The notes under the pieces were generated by a model. The model made no database searches. It saw only the letters and a program-made list of their open reading frames with translations, and was not told the origin of the DNA. Positions 6,212 through 6,668 of a DNA stretch of 6,668 nt are shown here, piece by piece. Each line of letters begins with the position of its first letter. Position 1 is the first letter of the stretch. The DNA comes from Deltaproteobacteria bacterium (GTDB lineage: Bacteria; Desulfobacterota; Syntrophorhabdia; Syntrophorhabdales; Syntrophorhabdaceae). The position numbers and the translations under genes are program-made. The stretch is taken from the NCBI GenBank assembly GCA_003506795.1, contig DNYO01000140.1, positions 1 to 6,668 of the forward strand, in the 5' to 3' direction.

Positions 6212-6442
6212 ATGACATTTACGACAAAAACCCCTACCCCAAAGACCGCACCGGGAATGCTTTGCGTCTGTGCGTGGTGCAAGAAGATGCGCAGCGATGA
6301 AGGCGCATGGGAAGAATCGGAAAAACAGATTCATGCGAGAGAGCGTGCCGGCGCCGTTGTGACCCATGGCATCTGCCCGGAGTGTGTCCGCAAACTGCGG
6401 GCGGCCGGACAACCGCGCAAGGTGATAAAGAGGGCGGGATGA
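6212..6442 (+). CDS. Stand-alone four-cysteine zinc-ribbon-like protein
   Basis: This 76-aa protein carries C20-x2-C23 and C55-x2-C58, with C18 and H52 nearby. The pattern CAWCKKMRSDEGAW followed by about 20 residues and THGICPEC matches a module I know as the tail or linker of bacterial PAS, GGDEF and histidine kinase proteins (typically CxxCKKIRDDxGYW ... FSHGICPxC). Here it is the whole protein, with only a Thr/Pro-rich N-terminus (1-15) and a basic C-terminus (RKVIKRAG). Metal binding is inferred from the cysteines; the function of the module is unknown to me. The ATG at 6212 has GGGAG 11 nt upstream, a long spacing; an internal ATG at 6257 (residue 16) would begin right at the conserved part. 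It ends in tandem TGA TGA and probably shares a transcript with the TPR gene. Confidence 0.75.
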   Translation: MTFTTKTPTPKTAPGMLCVCAWCKKMRSDEGAWEESEKQIHARERAGAVVTHGICPECVRKLRAAGQPRKVIKRAG

Positions 6443-6502
6443 TGACCTGCGGATGTCGTGAAAAATGATGACGAATTTCAGGTCAAAGTACTACACGATT
6501 AT

Positions 6503-6518
6503 TGTCGCTTACGCGACA
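6503..6518. other. Perfect short stem-loop after the zinc-ribbon gene
   Basis: TGTCGC (6503-6508) and GCGACA (6513-6518) pair perfectly around the tetraloop TTAC, 61 nt past the zinc-ribbon stop codon. It is the first clear hairpin after the two-gene unit, so it may mark its 3' end, but no U-run follows on either strand. Confidence 0.35.
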
Positions 6519-6561
6519 GACAGAAAGAGACGTCCGTTGTAGCGTAATATAGATGTTTCCG

Positions 6562-6629
6562 GTGCGATCGGAAGCGGCGCGGGCATGAGGTCCACGGGGA
6601 AGAAGAGACCCGGTTCGCGGGCATCGCAC
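6562..6629. other. Nested inverted repeats in the gene-free right end
   Basis: GTGCGAT (6562-6568) and ATCGCAC (6623-6629) form a perfect 7-bp outer stem; inside, one base from the right arm, CCCG (6609-6612) and CGGG (6618-6621) form a GC-rich hairpin with loop GTTCG. The surrounding 6443-6668 has no gene I can support on either strand: frames are short and lack ribosome sites. This could be a structured leader of a gene beyond the window edge or a chance fold. Confidence 0.25.
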
Positions 6630-6668
6630 GGTGAACCTGACAGCGGATATTCAGGATAGCGGAAGGTG

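Noticed and set aside
5792..6412. 206-codon minus-strand frame across the TPR and zinc-ribbon genes
   Set aside because: It conflicts with two plus-strand genes that have recognisable motifs, and its translation shows no domain.
6562..6629. tRNA-like shape: 7-bp outer stem and a GTTCG-loop hairpin next to the right arm
   Set aside because: The loop lacks the invariant A of the TTCRA motif, the hairpin stem is 4 bp, there is no D-arm or anticodon arm with the needed bases, and the span is too short.

Overview
The window reads as a stretch of ordinary bacterial chromosome, moderately GC-rich, from a Gram-negative-type anaerobe. The zinc-ribbon L28 gene facing a bifunctional Rel, together with the wording of the Rel, RecD2, TPR and zinc-ribbon proteins, fits Desulfobacterota (former Deltaproteobacteria) best. 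That placement is inference from protein resemblance, not a search. I see no transposase, integrase, CRISPR array, rRNA or tRNA.

Layout, left to right. (1) rpmB (ribosomal protein L28) on the plus strand, behind a near-consensus sigma70 promoter (TTGACA, 17 bp, TAAAAT) and an AGGAGG ribosome site. (2) A 184-bp gap between convergent genes, filled with three blocks of degenerate 7-bp repeats, two on one strand and one on the other, able to pair as a long hairpin. (3) rel, a complete 713-aa bifunctional (p)ppGpp synthetase/hydrolase on the minus strand. It is preceded by a possible 43-codon upstream ORF that has its own AGGA site, overlaps the rel start codon as ATGA, and lies just behind a good promoter. 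(4) A 116-aa single-span membrane protein on the minus strand resembling the membrane core of LETM1. (5) A short divergent spacer, then recD2 on the plus strand, a complete 741-aa SF1B helicase with no visible Shine-Dalgarno and an inverted repeat just before its ATG. (6) A spacer with a 68-bp imperfect palindrome. (7) Two small plus-strand genes, probably one unit: a two-TPR protein and a stand-alone version of a four-cysteine module usually found as a tail on sensor and regulator proteins. (8) A 226-bp tail with no supportable gene but with two inverted-repeat structures.

The main genes are housekeeping (translation, stringent response, DNA repair helicase) and do not form a single pathway. 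I found no clear case for a new multi-gene system. The parts most worth a second look are the possible coupled upstream ORF of rel, the altered KFGD charge motif in its synthetase domain, the heptamer arrays, the LETM1-like miniprotein and the stand-alone zinc-ribbon protein.
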